Positions 62,882 to 64,000 of a stretch of DNA of 64,000 nt are shown one piece after another (within the stretch, counting starts at the first letter, position 1; the number at the start of each line of letters is the position of its first letter). The notes beneath the pieces were generated by a model, which saw only the letters and a program-made list of their open reading frames with translations, was not told the DNA's origin and ran no database searches. Source of the DNA: Pseudomonas sp. FP2309 (GTDB taxonomy: Bacteria; Pseudomonadota; Gammaproteobacteria; Pseudomonadales; Pseudomonadaceae); the NCBI RefSeq assembly GCF_030687575.1, contig NZ_CP117439.1, positions 5,223,501-5,287,500 of the forward strand, read 5' to 3'. Both the position numbers and the translations under genes were made by a program.

Positions 62882-63549
62882 ACGCCAGCCTCCCCGTCAC
62901 CGATCAGGCGCCCGCGTTGCAAGGTCAACATGCGGTGGCGCATGCGAGCGATCAGCGCCAGGTCGTGACTGGCGATCAATACGCTGGTACCCAGGCGGTT
63001 GATGTCTTCGAACACCCCCATGATCTCGGCCGCCAGACGCGGATCGAGGTTACCGGTGGGTTCGTCCGCCAGCAGCAAGGCCGGGCGATGGACGATGGCG
63101 CGGGCGATGCCGACGCGCTGTTGCTGGCCGGTGGACAGGTCGCCAGGGTAGAGGTCGGTCTTGTCCGACAGCGCCACGCGCTCCAGGGCCGAATCCACAC
63201 GCTTGATGATTTCGGCCTTGGACAGCCCGAGGATCTGCAACGGCAGCGCAACGTTGTTGAACACGGTACGATCGAACAGCAACTGGTGGTTCTGGAACAC
63301 CACGCCGATCTGACGGCGCAGGAAAGGGATCTGCGCATTGCTGATGGTGGCCAGATCCTGACCTGCCAGCAACAGCTTGCCGGTCGTCGGGCGTTCCATG
63401 GCCAGCAGCAGGCGCAGCAAAGTACTTTTACCCGCGCCGGAATGGCCGGTCACAAACAGGAACTCGCCGCGGCGCACTCGAAAGCTCAGCTCATGCAGGC
63501 CCACATGCCCGTTGGCATAGCGTTTACCGACCTGTTCGAATCGAATCAT
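62878..63549 (-). CDS. ftsE: Cell division ATP-binding protein FtsE
   Basis: The 223-residue ABC ATPase has Walker [14 protein letters not shown], the signature [14 protein letters not shown] and Walker [11 protein letters not shown]. It drives FtsX. Its start overlaps the ftsY stop by 4 bases, so ftsY-ftsE-ftsX is translationally coupled. Confidence 0.97.
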   Translation of the reverse strand: MIRFEQVGKRYANGHVGLHELSFRVRRGEFLFVTGHSGAGKSTLLRLLLAMERPTTGKLLLAGQDLATISNAQIPFLRRQIGVVFQNHQLLFDRTVFNNVALPLQILGLSKAEIIKRVDSALERVALSDKTDLYPGDLSTGQQQRVGIARAIVHRPALLLADEPTGNLDPRLAAEIMGVFEDINRLGTSVLIASHDLALIARMRHRMLTLQRGRLIGDGEAGV

Positions 63550-64000
63550 GAACGCTCCCGCTCGGCAAACAACGCCTCTACAAAGGGTTCAGCTTCAAAA
63601 GTGCGCAGATCGTCGATGCCTTCACCGACGCCGATATAACGAATCGGCAAGCCGAACTGCTTGGCCAGCGCAAAGATCACGCCGCCCTTGGCCGTGCCGT
63701 CGAGCTTGGTCAACGCCAGGCCGGTCAGTTGCACCGTCTGATTGAATTGTTTGGCCTGACTGATGGCGTTCTGGCCGGTACCGGCATCCAGCACCAGCAG
63801 CACTTCGTGGGGCGCATCGGCGTCCAGCTTGCCGATCACCCGGCGCACTTTTTTCAGTTCTTCCATCAAGTTGTCTTTGGTGTGCAGGCGACCAGCGGTA
63901 TCGGCGATCAGCACATCAATGTTACGGGCCTTGGCGGCCTGCACGGCGTCGAAGATCACCGAAGCGGAGTCGGCGCCGGTGTGCTGGGCAATCACCGGGA
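63546..64000 (-). CDS. ftsY: C-terminal part of signal recognition particle receptor FtsY (cut by right edge)
   Basis: The visible 150 or so residues are the end of the NG GTPase domain of FtsY, which docks ribosome-SRP complexes at the membrane. G3 [17 protein letters not shown]4 [10 protein letters not shown] and G5-side [22 protein letters not shown] are in order. The acidic A domain and N domain lie beyond the window, so the start is not seen. Confidence 0.96.
   Translation of the reverse strand, partial: PVIAQHTGADSASVIFDAVQAAKARNIDVLIADTAGRLHTKDNLMEELKKVRRVIGKLDADAPHEVLLVLDAGTGQNAISQAKQFNQTVQLTGLALTKLDGTAKGGVIFALAKQFGLPIRYIGVGEGIDDLRTFEAEPFVEALFAERERS

Overview
The window is chromosomal DNA of a Pseudomonas, most likely of the P. 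fluorescens group. This rests on its high G+C, the S-adenosylhomocysteine riboswitch in front of ahcY-metF, the pilGHIJ-chpA pilus chemotaxis cluster, the pyrR-pyrB-inactive dihydroorotase operon, the mdc/mad malonate operon, TGTGGGAGG-type REP hairpins and a DUF6124-type small protein. The species is an inference. Almost everything is ordinary core or fluorescens-group accessory genome; the one clearly patchy, lower-GC stretch is about 29.5-32.5 kb.

Layout. 0-5 kb: mltA, a MAPEG protein, trkH, a formate/nitrite-family channel and an acyl-CoA thioesterase. 5-7.7 kb: promoter, SAH riboswitch, ahcY and metF, separated by a 155-bp inverted-repeat element. 7.7-14.4 kb: a glycosyltransferase-like protein, a periplasmic solute-binding protein, rhlE, an NTF2-like protein, a GcvA-type LysR regulator, and a cytochrome b561-YceI operon. 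14.7-21 kb: bioA-rsmE, a dadA-like/ridA/solute-binding operon with divergent LysR gene, and a PAQR protein. 21.2-29.3 kb: mdcR facing the operon mdcABCDEGH-madLM for malonate uptake and biotin-independent decarboxylation.

29.5-32.4 kb is the most interesting part. It holds a DUF6124 gene behind a structured leader that resembles the phage-type C4 antisense RNA, including a 12-nt loop-to-leader complementarity. Next come a small membrane-anchored protein that looks like an immunity protein, a nonsense-mutated C-terminal fragment of a polymorphic toxin (Ntox44-like), a second, shorter toxin fragment, and an intact Fic enzyme. I read this as a degraded toxin/immunity cassette array.

32.5-42.3 kb: the Pil-Chp signalling cluster (pilG, pilH, pilI, pilJ, chpA, chpC) without pilK and chpB. 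42.5-48.4 kb: gshB, a TonB-family protein, an AlgH/YqgE protein, ruvX, pyrR, pyrB and the catalytically dead dihydroorotase. 48.5-53.2 kb: a TM2 protein, a C40 peptidase, pilT, and yggS-proC-yggT. 53.3-57.7 kb: metX-metW, DUF4426, rdgB, hemW and DUF3392. 57.7-64 kb: trmB-thiG-thiS, DUF423, mtgA, rpoH with a likely AlgU-type promoter, and ftsX-ftsE-ftsY, the last cut by the right edge.

Functional links: ahcY/metF/metX/metW act in the methionine-SAM cycle, and the riboswitch ties ahcY to the level of its own substrate. PilT works with the Pil-Chp pathway upstream. RuvX-PyrR-PyrB-PyrC' reflects pyrimidine synthesis control, and MdcR presumably switches on the malonate operon. No tRNA, rRNA, CRISPR array or complete insertion sequence was seen.
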